Assembly (NCBI GenBank): GCA_012735275.1 | Contig: JAAYHR010000003.1 | Span: forward strand, 1-45,883 | Direction of reading: 5' to 3' | From: Erysipelothrix sp. | Lineage (GTDB): Bacteria > Bacillota_I > Bacilli_A > Erysipelotrichales > Erysipelotrichaceae | DNA: 45,883 nucleotides | Part shown: positions 10,881-20,570 of the stretch, one piece after another | Layout: every line of letters starts with the position of its first letter | Numbering within the stretch: the first letter of the stretch is position 1 | Notes under the pieces: generated by a model | What the model was told of the DNA's origin: nothing | Database searches by the model: none | Seen by the model: the letters and a program-made list of their open reading frames with translations, nothing else | Program-made: the position numbers and the translations under genes

Positions 10881-12609
10881 ATTTTTCCATCTCCTCTTCT
10901 GAAAATTGCGATTTAGCAATTTGAATATATACTTCACAGTCTTTCATTAATTGACTATGAGTTCCACTTCCCACGATTTTACCTTCATTTAAGACGATGA
11001 TCTTATCAGCATCCATAATTGAAGATATTCTTTGGGCAACGACCATCATGATCGCATCTTTAGTTTCTGCTTTTAAATTACTTCTAATACTTGCATCAGT
11101 TTTATAGTCTAGTGCTGAGAAACTATCATCGAAGATATAAACTTGTGGTTTACGTACAAGTGCACGAGCGATTGATAGACGTTGTTTCTGTCCTCCAGAA
11201 ACGTTTGATCCACCTTCACTTAACCATTCATCATATTGATTTGGTTTTTCCTCAATAAAGTCACGCGCAGATGCTAGTTCAGCTGATTCAACTACTTCTT
11301 GATCAATTGCCATTTCTTTACCATAACGAATATTTTCTGCAATCGATCCTGAGAATAATAATGATTTCTGAGGAATAAATCCTACTTTGTAGCGGAGATC
11401 ATATAGATCCCACTCACGAACATCAACACCATTAACTAAGACACGACCATTAGTTACATCATAGAATCTAACGATAAGATTAATTAAAGTTGATTTACCA
11501 GATCCTGTTGATCCAATAAAGGCAATAGTTTCACCTTGTTGAACTGAGAAGTTAATATCTTCTAGGACATTGGCTTCACCATCTGGATAAGCAAATGAGA
11601 CATTCTCAAATACGACTGATGGTTTCTCATCACCCTCGCTTACACCATTGATTGGGTTAACGATAGTTGATTCCATATCTAATACTTCTTGAATTCTTGA
11701 AGCAGATACAGCCGCTCTTGGATACATAATAAAGACGACTGCGAATAATAATAGTGAGAATAGCGCTTGGAACTGATATTCTAAGAATGCGACAATTGAT
11801 CCAACTTCTAAAGCGCCATCCGCAACCATAAAGGTTGATGTCCACATAATCGCAATAACTGTTAACTCTAAGAAGAAAAAGAATAGTGGTTCAGCACGTG
11901 ACATCGTTCTAAATAACTTAATTGATGTTTCCGAGTAATCCTTATTTACTTTTTCAAATTTTTCAATTTCATGATTATCTTTTCTAAATGCACGAATAAC
12001 TCTAACTCCAGTAATATTCTCACGTGTTAATCGACTTAGCGTATCCATAAGTTTTTGTTGATATTTACTTAATGGATTAGACTTTTTAATCGTAATATAG
12101 ATAACTAGTAAGATAAATGGAATTGAAGCAGACATAACAAATGCTAATGTCGTCGATGTTTTAAATATCATTACCATTGAGAAGAAAATCATAAATGGTG
12201 AGTGAATTCCCATACGTAGTAACATTTGTGTAAATAACTGTAACTGCCAAACGTCATTAGATACACGCGTAATTAATGATGATACACCAATCTCGTTATA
12301 TTCTGAATGTGATAACTCCTGAGTTTTATCAAACATATCTTTTCTAATATCGCGCGTCATGTATGAAGCGATTCGACTTGAAGTATAGTTTAATAGTATT
12401 GTTCCAAGTCCCCCAAGAACTGCGACCATTAATAACATCGCTCCTTGTTTTTGTAATAATACAAAGTTTTGAGTTTCTACTCCTTCATTAATCATTGTAC
12501 CCATAATCGTTGGTATTCCTAGTTCAACTAAGGTAAATGCTAATAAGGCCACCATATTTAGTGTTAGTAGAAATTTGTATTTTTTTATATATTGAATAAT
12601 TAATTTCAT
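10873..12609 (-). CDS. ABC exporter half-transporter (TMD-NBD), first subunit
   Basis: Walker A GSTGSGKST, VSGGQKQR signature, degenerate Walker B VYIFDDSFSALD and H-loop AQRISS. Confidence 0.93.
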   Translation of the reverse strand: MKLIIQYIKKYKFLLTLNMVALLAFTLVELGIPTIMGTMINEGVETQNFVLLQKQGAMLLMVAVLGGLGTILLNYTSSRIASYMTRDIRKDMFDKTQELSHSEYNEIGVSSLITRVSNDVWQLQLFTQMLLRMGIHSPFMIFFSMVMIFKTSTTLAFVMSASIPFILLVIYITIKKSNPLSKYQQKLMDTLSRLTRENITGVRVIRAFRKDNHEIEKFEKVNKDYSETSIKLFRTMSRAEPLFFFFLELTVIAIMWTSTFMVADGALEVGSIVAFLEYQFQALFSLLLFAVVFIMYPRAAVSASRIQEVLDMESTIVNPINGVSEGDEKPSVVFENVSFAYPDGEANVLEDINFSVQQGETIAFIGSTGSGKSTLINLIVRFYDVTNGRVLVNGVDVREWDLYDLRYKVGFIPQKSLLFSGSIAENIRYGKEMAIDQEVVESAELASARDFIEEKPNQYDEWLSEGGSNVSGGQKQRLSIARALVRKPQVYIFDDSFSALDYKTDASIRSNLKAETKDAIMMVVAQRISSIMDADKIIVLNEGKIVGSGTHSQLMKDCEVYIQIAKSQFSEEEMEKYE

Positions 12610-12628
12610 ATTCGACCTCCTGTTTGTT

Positions 12629-12673
12629 TAGACAACTTATCTATAATAAAGTATAATGTTACCTTATAGTCAA
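12629..12673. promoter_or_regulatory. Overlapping divergent promoters with MerR-type operator
   Basis: Minus: TTGACT (12668-12673), 19 bp, TATTAT (12643-12648). Plus: TAGACA (12629-12634), 17 bp, TATAAT (12652-12657). Dyad ATAAAGTA..TACCTTAT at 12646-12667. Confidence 0.65.
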
Positions 12674-12687
12674 GGAAGGTGTTCAAA

Positions 12688-13512
12688 ATGCAGAAAAAAG
12701 AGGTATTATTAACAACTGGGCAGTTTGCCAAGCTTTGTAAAGTTGAAAAGCATGTGCTATTTTATTACGATGAAATTGATTTATTTAAGCCAGAGGTAGT
12801 GAAAGCCAATGGTTATCGTTACTATGCTTACTATCAGTTCTATACTTTTATTGTTGTTAATTTCTTAAAGGACTTAGGTATGCCCTTAAAAGCAATCAAA
12901 CATTATTTAGATAATCGCTCAGCTGATTTACTTCTTGATACTTTAGCTGATCGTGAGAAAATAATTGATCAACAAATTTTAGAGCTAAAGTTATCGAAAA
13001 TGTTTATTAGTCACTCACGTGAAATAATTAAGATTGCCGAAGCCAATCCAGCCGATCAAGTTTTCATTGTTGAAGAGCCAGAAGAAGAGTTACTAATGTC
13101 ACAAATGTTCTCAGATAATGATAATCGAAGTTTTATTCAAAAGTATAATAGTTTTTCTGAACTTCACTCAATCTATATGATGAACTATGTTGGAATGATT
13201 TTCCATAAAGATTCAGAAGATGTCAATGATGATAAATCCACTGCCTTCCTTTATACTAAATACTTTGGTTTATCAGCAAATCCAGTAAAAACATTTATGA
13301 AGCAAGCTGGTCCATACTTAACCATAAATCATCATGGCTCATATGAAACACTAAGTAAAGCTCATAAAACTTTAGTTGCTTATGCTAATGAACATAAGCT
13401 AGAAATTGATAACTATATTTATGAAAAGCTATTAGTTAATGAGATCTTAGTTAATAGTGAAGATGAATTTGTTATTCAATTATCAGTACTAATTTTGGAT
13501 GGATTAGTATAG
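12688..13512 (+). CDS. MerR-family transcriptional regulator with GyrI-like effector-binding domain
   Basis: N-term '[38 protein letters not shown]' MerR HTH; C-term GyrI/BmrR-like. Confidence 0.9.
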   Translation: MQKKEVLLTTGQFAKLCKVEKHVLFYYDEIDLFKPEVVKANGYRYYAYYQFYTFIVVNFLKDLGMPLKAIKHYLDNRSADLLLDTLADREKIIDQQILELKLSKMFISHSREIIKIAEANPADQVFIVEEPEEELLMSQMFSDNDNRSFIQKYNSFSELHSIYMMNYVGMIFHKDSEDVNDDKSTAFLYTKYFGLSANPVKTFMKQAGPYLTINHHGSYETLSKAHKTLVAYANEHKLEIDNYIYEKLLVNEILVNSEDEFVIQLSVLILDGLV

Positions 13513-13535
13513 AATGTAAAACAAGGAGTGATTAG

Positions 13536-14192
13536 ATGTCAGATTATTTTACTAAAGTACTTGCCTTATGGTTTGTTTATGGAGCTTTTGGTTTTATTGT
13601 AGAAACTACTTATGTATCACTCAATAAAAAGAAATTTGTTCAAAGAGGATTTTAACGGGATCAATTATCCCAATCTATGCTTTTTGGAGCCTTAACGATT
13701 TTATATTTTTTAAGCCCTTGGCATAAATCAGTCTTGCTTTTATTTATAAGTGGAATGCTGGTAGCATCGCTACTAGAATACTTTGGTGGCTATATGATGG
13801 AGAAAATATTTAAGATAAAACTTTGGGATTACTCAGATTATAAATATAATAATAAAGGAAGAGTTTGTTTAAAAAATTCAATCATGTTTGGAGTTTTAGC
13901 AGTCCTTTTAGTCCTATACATTAATCCAGCTGTTGTTGAATTTATAGATAGTATCGATTTCAAAGTCTTATCTTATCTTGTTTCCATAGCCATGATTATC
14001 GCAATTATAGATACAAGTTTCTCCGTCTTTGCACTGATTGATATTAAAAAGATACTGCATGAAACTATTGAAGCAAGTCATATTAAGAGAGTTAAGGGTT
14101 CATACAAAAGATCTAAAGCTAGGCTGCATAAAGCCTATCCGAAAATGCGCGTTGCCGTTAGTGATCGCATAAATAAAAAAAATAAGTATTAA
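13536..14192 (+). pseudogene. CmpB-type putative ABC transporter membrane protein (PF06541-like), disrupted by two compensating indels
   Basis: MSDYFTKVLALWFVYGAFGFIVETTYVSLNKKKFVQRGF* from ATG 13536; adding one T near 13651 and removing one near 13681 restores RGFLTGSIIPIYAFGALTI and joins the 13677-14192 ORF. Confidence 0.75.
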
Positions 14193-14193
14193 G

Positions 14194-14250
14194 AAAAACC
14201 TTACATCAAGCTGATAACAGATAATTAATCAGTAAGAATGTAAGGTTTTT
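14194..14250 (+). terminator. Rho-independent terminator
   Basis: AAAAACCTTACAT...ATGTAAGGTTTTT. Confidence 0.8.
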
Positions 14251-14307
14251 ATCTATTTGTGCTAAAGTACTATCATTTTGACTTCAAATAGTGTAAACTT
14301 AATTAGA

Positions 14308-14322
14308 TGCGAACCATTCGCA
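14308..14322. promoter_or_regulatory. Candidate metal-regulator operator upstream of znuA-like gene
   Basis: Perfect inverted repeat TGCGAA-CCA-TTCGCA, adjacent to the RBS of 14333. Confidence 0.4.
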
Positions 14323-14332
14323 AGGAGGATTT

Positions 14333-15208
14333 ATGCGAAAACTAATAAAAATTACTATTTTTGGACTGCTCTTAATGGGCTGTGCTAACACCAATAATCA
14401 AAACGAACAATTAAAAATTGTGACGACTTTATTTCCCCAGTATGATATTGCACGGGCAATAACTAAAGATAAAGCTGAAGTATCGATGATTTTACCACCA
14501 GGCGTAGAGGCCCATTCATATGAGCCAACACCACAGGATATTGTAAAGTTAGATAATTCTGATATGTTTATTTATACATCAAACCATTTAGAAACTTATG
14601 CTGAAAAAATGGCACAAGGTTTAAAAGAGGAAAACTCAGTCATAATTAATCTTGAAGATTCAATTACCATCAAGGGTGAAGATCCACACTTCTGGTTAAG
14701 TGTAAAAAATATGCTAGCTATGAGTCAAGTTATCTTAGATGAGATTGTACTTCTTGATCCTGATAATCGTGATTACTATTTAAGTAATGCGAAAGACTAT
14801 ATGGATGACTTAAAATTATTAGAAGCAGAATTATTTGATTTATTTGCTAATGTGGATGATCAAGCAATCGTCTTTGCTGGTCATTTCTCATTTGATTATT
14901 TTGCTGAAGAATATGGCTTAAACTATTTATCAACATTTGAATCATTTTCACCAAATGCGGAAGCATCAGCTAAGCAGGTTGCGAAATTAATTGACTATAT
15001 TAATGATCAGAATATCGAATATATTTACTTTGAAGAATTAGTTGATCCTAAACTTGGCCGTATGTTAGCCAATGAAACAGGTGCTGAGTTACTAATGTTA
15101 AATGCTGAGCACAATATTACTAAGGAACAAGCAGAAGCAGGTATTAGCTATGCTGATATTATGCGTATGAATATTGAAAACTTAAAGTTAGGACTAAACT
15201 ATGAATAA
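14333..15208 (+). CDS. znuA: Metal (zinc-type) ABC transporter substrate-binding lipoprotein
   Basis: Lipobox LLMGC; IVTTLFPQYDIARAI, LPPGVEAHSYEPTPQDI, DPHFWLS motifs. Confidence 0.9.
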   Translation: MRKLIKITIFGLLLMGCANTNNQNEQLKIVTTLFPQYDIARAITKDKAEVSMILPPGVEAHSYEPTPQDIVKLDNSDMFIYTSNHLETYAEKMAQGLKEENSVIINLEDSITIKGEDPHFWLSVKNMLAMSQVILDEIVLLDPDNRDYYLSNAKDYMDDLKLLEAELFDLFANVDDQAIVFAGHFSFDYFAEEYGLNYLSTFESFSPNAEASAKQVAKLIDYINDQNIEYIYFEELVDPKLGRMLANETGAELLMLNAEHNITKEQAEAGISYADIMRMNIENLKLGLNYE

Positions 15209-15914
15209 AATAATTGAAATTAAAAACTTATCATATCAAAAAGAAAAGAATCAGATATTAACTGATATCTCTTTTGATGTTGAAGCGGGAGATTTCCTTG
15301 GTATTATCGGTCCTAATGGGTCTGGTAAAACATCATTAATTAAATTATTACTTGGAATTAATAGTCCAAGTTTTGGCCAAATTAATATTGATAAAGACTA
15401 TTTAAAAGATAAGTCTATTTCATTTGTTAGTCAACAAGTCTATTCAGAATATAAGCATTTTCCAATCACAGTCCTAGAAGTAGTTCGTATGGGACTATTT
15501 GCTAAGAAACCAGGACTTAAGTTCTTTAATAAGGAAGATGATCAGCAAGTCTATGCCATGTTAGAAAAGTTAAATATTGAAAACCTTGCTCATAGTCAAA
15601 TGACAAGACTATCAGGTGGAGAAAGACAGCGAGTACTTTTAGGTCGCTCATTAATCTCAAATCCTAAAGTCATTATCTTAGATGAGCCAACTAGTGCTCT
15701 AGATCCTGAGTTTAGAGAAGAGTTCTATAAAATAATTAAAGAAATTAATCAGTTAGGTGTCACGATTATTATCGTCTCACATGACCTTGGCGTCTTAGAA
15801 GCTTATGTTAATAAGATTTTATATATCGATCAAAGTGTAAAATTCTTTGGTAAAACCAGCGATTATAATAATTCACAGTTATACACAAATGAAGTAGGTG
15901 ATAAGCATGCTTAA
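15201..15914 (+). CDS. znuC: Metal ABC transporter ATP-binding protein
   Basis: [39 protein letters not shown]. Confidence 0.92.
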   Translation: MNKIIEIKNLSYQKEKNQILTDISFDVEAGDFLGIIGPNGSGKTSLIKLLLGINSPSFGQINIDKDYLKDKSISFVSQQVYSEYKHFPITVLEVVRMGLFAKKPGLKFFNKEDDQQVYAMLEKLNIENLAHSQMTRLSGGERQRVLLGRSLISNPKVIILDEPTSALDPEFREEFYKIIKEINQLGVTIIIVSHDLGVLEAYVNKILYIDQSVKFFGKTSDYNNSQLYTNEVGDKHA

Positions 15915-16722
15915 TGAAATCTTAAATGCGCTCCAATATACATTCGTAATTAGAGCGCTCTTAGTTGGTTCACTGATTGCCTTATCGGCAGCTTTCCTAG
16001 GTGTCTATCTAGTAATTCTTCGCCAATCAATGATTGGGGATGGCTTAGCGCATGTATCATTTTTAACGATTGCGATTGCTTTACTCTTAAATCAATCAAC
16101 GATTCTGGTTTCACTACCAATCGTAATTGCAGCATCAATTGGGATTATGCACTTAGACGAACAGTATGAAATAAATAATGATTCTGCTATTGGTTTAATA
16201 TCATCGGTCGCCGTCGCTTTAGCAATCTTAATCACAAGTGTTGGCTCAGGTTTTTCAGTTGATCTCTACTCATATTTATTTGGATCAATTCTAGTTATTA
16301 ATGATATTGATATGTACTTATCAATTGCGCTCGCTATCTCTGTTGTTTTCTTAATCGTTATCAACTACAACTCACTATTAATTATGGCTTTTGATCAAGA
16401 GTATGCTCAAGTTATCGGGATTAATGTTAAGGCAATGAAATATTTAATCGCAACACTTACCGCAATTACTGTCGTACTAGGGATTAGAGTTGTAGGAACC
16501 ATGTTGATATCCGCAATGATTTTGTTTCCAACAATTTCCGCAATGCAAATATCTAAAAACTTTAAAGAGGTAATTAAATATGCTTCAATTATTTCAATAA
16601 TCTCAATTATTATTGGTGTCTTTGGATCATACTTCTTAGATATTCCCACGGGATCAACAATTGTCCTCGTTAATGCGATTGCTTTTATCGGCTTTTTAAT
16701 TAGGAAACAGGCTTATGTTTAA
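15907..16722 (+). CDS. znuB: Metal ABC transporter permease
   Basis: ABC-3 permease: LVILRQSMIGDGLAHVSFL; ATG at 15907. Confidence 0.92.
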   Translation: MLNEILNALQYTFVIRALLVGSLIALSAAFLGVYLVILRQSMIGDGLAHVSFLTIAIALLLNQSTILVSLPIVIAASIGIMHLDEQYEINNDSAIGLISSVAVALAILITSVGSGFSVDLYSYLFGSILVINDIDMYLSIALAISVVFLIVINYNSLLIMAFDQEYAQVIGINVKAMKYLIATLTAITVVLGIRVVGTMLISAMILFPTISAMQISKNFKEVIKYASIISIISIIIGVFGSYFLDIPTGSTIVLVNAIAFIGFLIRKQAYV

Positions 16723-17110
16723 GCAAACGTTAAATCAACATGGAATCGTAGCGACTAAGACAAGAGTAGAAATCTTAGAACTAGTTGCGAATAAAAATAT
16801 ATTTATGAATGCCTATGATATTAAGGAATATCTTAATCATCTCGATATTTCGACAATTTATCGCACAATAAATGTTCTTGAAGAGAACAAAATTCTCAGT
16901 AAGCGTTATAATGAAGATAGAAATTGCTTTACATTTAAATATGTGAGCCATTCACACTCGCATAAGCTTACTTGTAGAGCTTGCAATAAAGTAGTAGAAA
17001 TTGATTTTTGTCCAATGAATGTGTTCGATAAAGACAATGAAGTATCAAGTCATTTTATTATAACCGACTATGTCTTTGAACTCTATGGATATTGTGAAAA
17101 CTGTCAGTAG
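16715..17110 (+). CDS. zur: Fur-family regulator (Zur-like by context)
   Basis: STIYRTINVLEENKI, SHSHKLTCRACNKVVE, C-terminal CENC; last regulator of zinc-type ABC operon. Confidence 0.85.
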   Translation: MFKQTLNQHGIVATKTRVEILELVANKNIFMNAYDIKEYLNHLDISTIYRTINVLEENKILSKRYNEDRNCFTFKYVSHSHSHKLTCRACNKVVEIDFCPMNVFDKDNEVSSHFIITDYVFELYGYCENCQ

Positions 17111-17122
17111 AAGGAGAGTAGT

Positions 17123-17611
17123 ATGAATAAATATATTATGTATGAATCAGTAATTGAAAGAATTACCGAGCGTTCTTTATCAGTTGAAACTAAAGATCAT
17201 GGTCAACAAGTTGTCCATACTGGTGAAGTTGTTATCTTAGAAAATGACCAATATACTAAAGTTGAAAATTCATCTTTAATCGTTGGCGACAAAATTTGGA
17301 TCTATCTAAGTGATAGGACACCAATGACAATGAGTCTACCACCACAATTTTCACCATACTTAATTGTAGTAGATCGATCAATTGATTCAAACTTTCAAAA
17401 ATTAGACTTCTTTAACCAAGACTTAGTTTCAGAAGATATGATGCTGAAAATTAATCCTGATGCAATTGAAGTTGTTATTCAAGATGGAGAGGTTGTTAGC
17501 GAATACGATTTAGCAAACAAACACTTACTTGTATTTTATACAGTTTCAACAAGATCAATTCCAGCACAAACTAATCCAAAAGCAGTTGTAATACTACCAG
17601 ATTTAGTTTAG
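17123..17611 (+). CDS. Hypothetical beta-rich protein
   Basis: Long ORF with RBS, codon usage consistent; family not assigned with confidence. Confidence 0.65.
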   Translation: MNKYIMYESVIERITERSLSVETKDHGQQVVHTGEVVILENDQYTKVENSSLIVGDKIWIYLSDRTPMTMSLPPQFSPYLIVVDRSIDSNFQKLDFFNQDLVSEDMMLKINPDAIEVVIQDGEVVSEYDLANKHLLVFYTVSTRSIPAQTNPKAVVILPDLV

Positions 17612-17648
17612 TAAATACACTTCACATTTCGTGAATTAAAATTATCCC

Positions 17649-17681
17649 CAAAATGACGCATGCTATATGTGTCATTTTTTT
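17649..17681 (+). terminator. Rho-independent terminator
   Basis: AAATGACGCAT...ATGTGTCATTT then T-run. Confidence 0.8.
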
Positions 17682-17703
17682 ATTGCAATTAAAGCATTAA
17701 TCC

Positions 17704-17766
17704 TTGACACTTATTAAATGGTGAAGTAAGATTGAATTAAGAGGTTAGTGAGTTAACCAACTAACC
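17704..17766 (+). promoter_or_regulatory. Promoter and candidate GntR/YtrA operator
   Basis: TTGACA (17704-17709), 17 bp, TAAGAT (17727-17732); inverted repeat GGTTAGT-N10-ACTAACC at 17743-17766. Confidence 0.6.
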
Positions 17767-17785
17767 AATCAGGAAGGAGAGACAA

Positions 17786-18166
17786 GTGCGAATAGATAAT
17801 AAATCAACTCAGCCAATATTCATTCAGATTGCTCATCAAATTGAAGAGAATATTCTAGCGGGAGTATTTGAAGAAGAGAGCCAGGTACCTTCAACAACCG
17901 AACTTTCGACGACATTGAAGATTAATCCCCAAACAGTATTAAAAGGCATGAACCTTCTCGTTGATGAAGGCATACTTTATAAGAAGCGGGGATTAGGTAT
18001 GTTTGTAACAGTAGGATCAGTAAATAAAATACATAAAAAACGTAAATCCGAATTTCTTACTAGTTATATCGATGCGTTAATCTCTGAAGCCAAAACACTA
18101 GAAATCTCATCAGAGGAACTAAGGACTGAAATAGAAAAGAGGTATAAGGATGATAGAACTTCATAA
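17786..18166 (+). CDS. GntR-family regulator, YtrA-like
   Basis: QPIFIQIAHQIEENILAGVFEEESQVPSTTELSTTLKINPQTVLKGMNLLVDEGILYKKRGLGMFV; GTG start. Confidence 0.9.
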   Translation: MRIDNKSTQPIFIQIAHQIEENILAGVFEEESQVPSTTELSTTLKINPQTVLKGMNLLVDEGILYKKRGLGMFVTVGSVNKIHKKRKSEFLTSYIDALISEAKTLEISSEELRTEIEKRYKDDRTS

Positions 18167-18859
18167 TGTGAGCAAGCGATTTAGTTCAACGCTGGCAGTA
18201 GATGATGTAAGTCTTGAAATCAAACCAGGTAAAATCTATGGCTTATTAGGTAGAATGCGGCCGGCAAAACTACTTTAATCAAGATTATTTCTAATCATAT
18301 ATTTCCTAATTCGGGACAAGTTCTAATTAATAATCAAAAACTTACTAAAGACTCTAAACTGAAAGATTTAGTACATGTTATGAGTGATGCTGATAACTAC
18401 ATGACATACAAGAGTGTTGAAAAAACATTTAAAAATATTTCTGAATTGAATAATAACTTTTCGATAGATCAAGCTATAGATATAGCCAAAAAGTTTAAAT
18501 TGAATGTTAATGAACCTTATACAAAACTGTCCTTAGGTAACAAAACAATATTTAAACTTTGTATTGCCTTGGCGATGGATGTTCCATATGTTTTCTATGA
18601 TGAGCCTGTCAATGGACTTGATGCTAACAATCGAAAATTATTTTATCAATTACTATTAGATTCATATATAAAGCAAGGAAATACATCGGTTATTTCCAGT
18701 CATTTAGTTAATGATTTAGAACCGGTAATTGAGGAAGTTATACTAATCGATAAGGGAAAGATTGTTCTTAATGAATCACTAGAAAATCTAAAAAGTCTTT
18801 ATGATAAAACACTTTCGGAAATATTTATTGAGAAGGTCGGGGGTAATCTAAATGATTAG
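18150..18859 (+). pseudogene. ABC transporter ATP-binding protein, frameshifted inside Walker A
   Basis: MIELHNVSKRFSSTLAVDDVSLEIKPGKIYGLLGR then frame lost at 'agaatgcggccggcaaaactact'; one added A restores GRNAAGKTTLIK and joins the 18380-18859 ORF. Confidence 0.78.
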
Positions 18860-18947
18860 TACTATTTCATTACTCAAAACTAACATTGATAGCTCAGTGT
18901 TATACTTCTCTTTCATTACAGTTATAAGTAAAAGAATATTTTATTAG
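18852..18947 (+). pseudogene. 31-aa ORF, possible remnant of the permease partner
   Basis: MISTISLLKTNIDSSVLYFSFITVISKRIFY*, located where a permease would be expected. Confidence 0.35.
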
Positions 18948-18959
18948 GGGAGGAGTCAA

Positions 18960-19811
18960 ATGTTAAAAGTATATAATTTATCCAAAAAATTTAGAAATGT
19001 TCAAGCATTAAAAGATATTACTTTAGAGTTTGAAAACAATAGAATCTATGGATTATTGGGTAGAAATGGGGCCGGTAAGTCTACCTTAGTTAAAGCTATT
19101 GGAAATAGGATTTTTTCCAATACGGGATTTATCGAAATATCAGATAATTACAATTCTAAAAATTCCGAATTACTAGATCTAGTTCATATTATGAGTCAGG
19201 AAGAAAATTATGATTTAAATATGAAGGTAATTAATTATTTCGAATTTATAGCAAGTGTAAATAATAGATTTGATATTGATTTGGCTAAGGATTATGCTAG
19301 ACAGTTTGAGCTTAATACTGATATTAAATTGACTAACTTGTCATTAGGTTATCGTACGATCTTTAAACTCTGTATTGCCTTAGCGCAAAATACTCCATTT
19401 ATCATTTATGATGAACCAGTGTTTGGATTAGATCTTATCCACCGAGAACTTTTTTATAAACTCTTATTGGAACAATATTCACGAGGGAATATTACGATAA
19501 TCATCGCAACGCATATTATTGATGAAATTGAAAATCTAATTGATAGAGTAATTATAATCGATCATGGTCAAATAACATTAAATATGGATTATGGTGATCT
19601 ATTAAAAGAAGTCTTTCTATTATCAGGTAATCGCGATGTAATTCTAAAACTTGTAGATCCAGAAAGTATTATCTATGAGGAAAATCTTGGTACATTAACC
19701 AATGCCTACGTTAAAGGACCAGAACTAGATGGAAGTTTAGATAAAGTTCAAATTTCTCACTTAGAACTTAATGAAATTTTTATAGCATTAACTAGCGAAA
19801 GGAATGATTAA
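18960..19811 (+). CDS. ABC transporter ATP-binding protein (paralog of 18150-18859)
   Basis: GLLGRNGAGKSTLVK, TNLSLGYRTIFKLCIALAQ, FIIYDEPVFGLD. Confidence 0.92.
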   Translation: MLKVYNLSKKFRNVQALKDITLEFENNRIYGLLGRNGAGKSTLVKAIGNRIFSNTGFIEISDNYNSKNSELLDLVHIMSQEENYDLNMKVINYFEFIASVNNRFDIDLAKDYARQFELNTDIKLTNLSLGYRTIFKLCIALAQNTPFIIYDEPVFGLDLIHRELFYKLLLEQYSRGNITIIIATHIIDEIENLIDRVIIIDHGQITLNMDYGDLLKEVFLLSGNRDVILKLVDPESIIYEENLGTLTNAYVKGPELDGSLDKVQISHLELNEIFIALTSERND

Positions 19812-20564
19812 ATGCAATCAATTAAGGGATTTACAATTAAGAGGATCAAGAAAATACGTACATTTTTTATCACGATAATTATAATGATTTTAGTACCAAC
19901 AATTATGCTTGCCCTTAACCCAACTTCAAATGCAGTGGTTATATCTAATTTTTATTTTAATCTAATGTCATTTGTCGTTGTAGCATATCTTGTAGACTTA
20001 GGTATCGGACAATCTAGAATCGAGTTGAAAGAATGCCTTCAGCTTGGGTACAATCGCCGAACATTCATTATTAGTCGTTTAATAACAGTAATATTAGGAG
20101 CAGTCCTTTTAGCACTAATACTTACTCCTATATCCAAATACGTAAACTCAATAGGTTTAGTTTATGAACCGGATTCATTTATACCAGGTCTATTATTAGT
20201 AAGTCATCAATCTTTCTTTGGAACAATGTTTGGTTATAGTAATCTTACAATTTTAATCATCATTACATCACTTGGATATTTATTCTTGTCTTTACTTGCT
20301 TTAGTTATATCATTAGTTTTCCTAAATCAAAAGCCAAAAAGATATCTACACCTTTTGATTGGTATAACAACAGTATCTTTTGGGTATTGGCTAATTGATA
20401 CACTCTTCTTCAAAGCTAGAGATATTGATATGATCAATAGATTACTTGGCTTTGGTCTTATGCCAAATCAGGTAAATATTTATTATCCGATAATGACACT
20501 CGCTACACTAGTTTTGATTTTAATAGTAATTTCCTACAACTATGTTGGAAGTATCGAGTTATAA
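19812..20564 (+). CDS. ABC-type transporter permease
   Basis: Multiple TM segments; starts immediately after ATPase stop. Confidence 0.75.
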   Translation: MQSIKGFTIKRIKKIRTFFITIIIMILVPTIMLALNPTSNAVVISNFYFNLMSFVVVAYLVDLGIGQSRIELKECLQLGYNRRTFIISRLITVILGAVLLALILTPISKYVNSIGLVYEPDSFIPGLLLVSHQSFFGTMFGYSNLTILIIITSLGYLFLSLLALVISLVFLNQKPKRYLHLLIGITTVSFGYWLIDTLFFKARDIDMINRLLGFGLMPNQVNIYYPIMTLATLVLILIVISYNYVGSIEL

Positions 20565-20570
20565 AAAATT

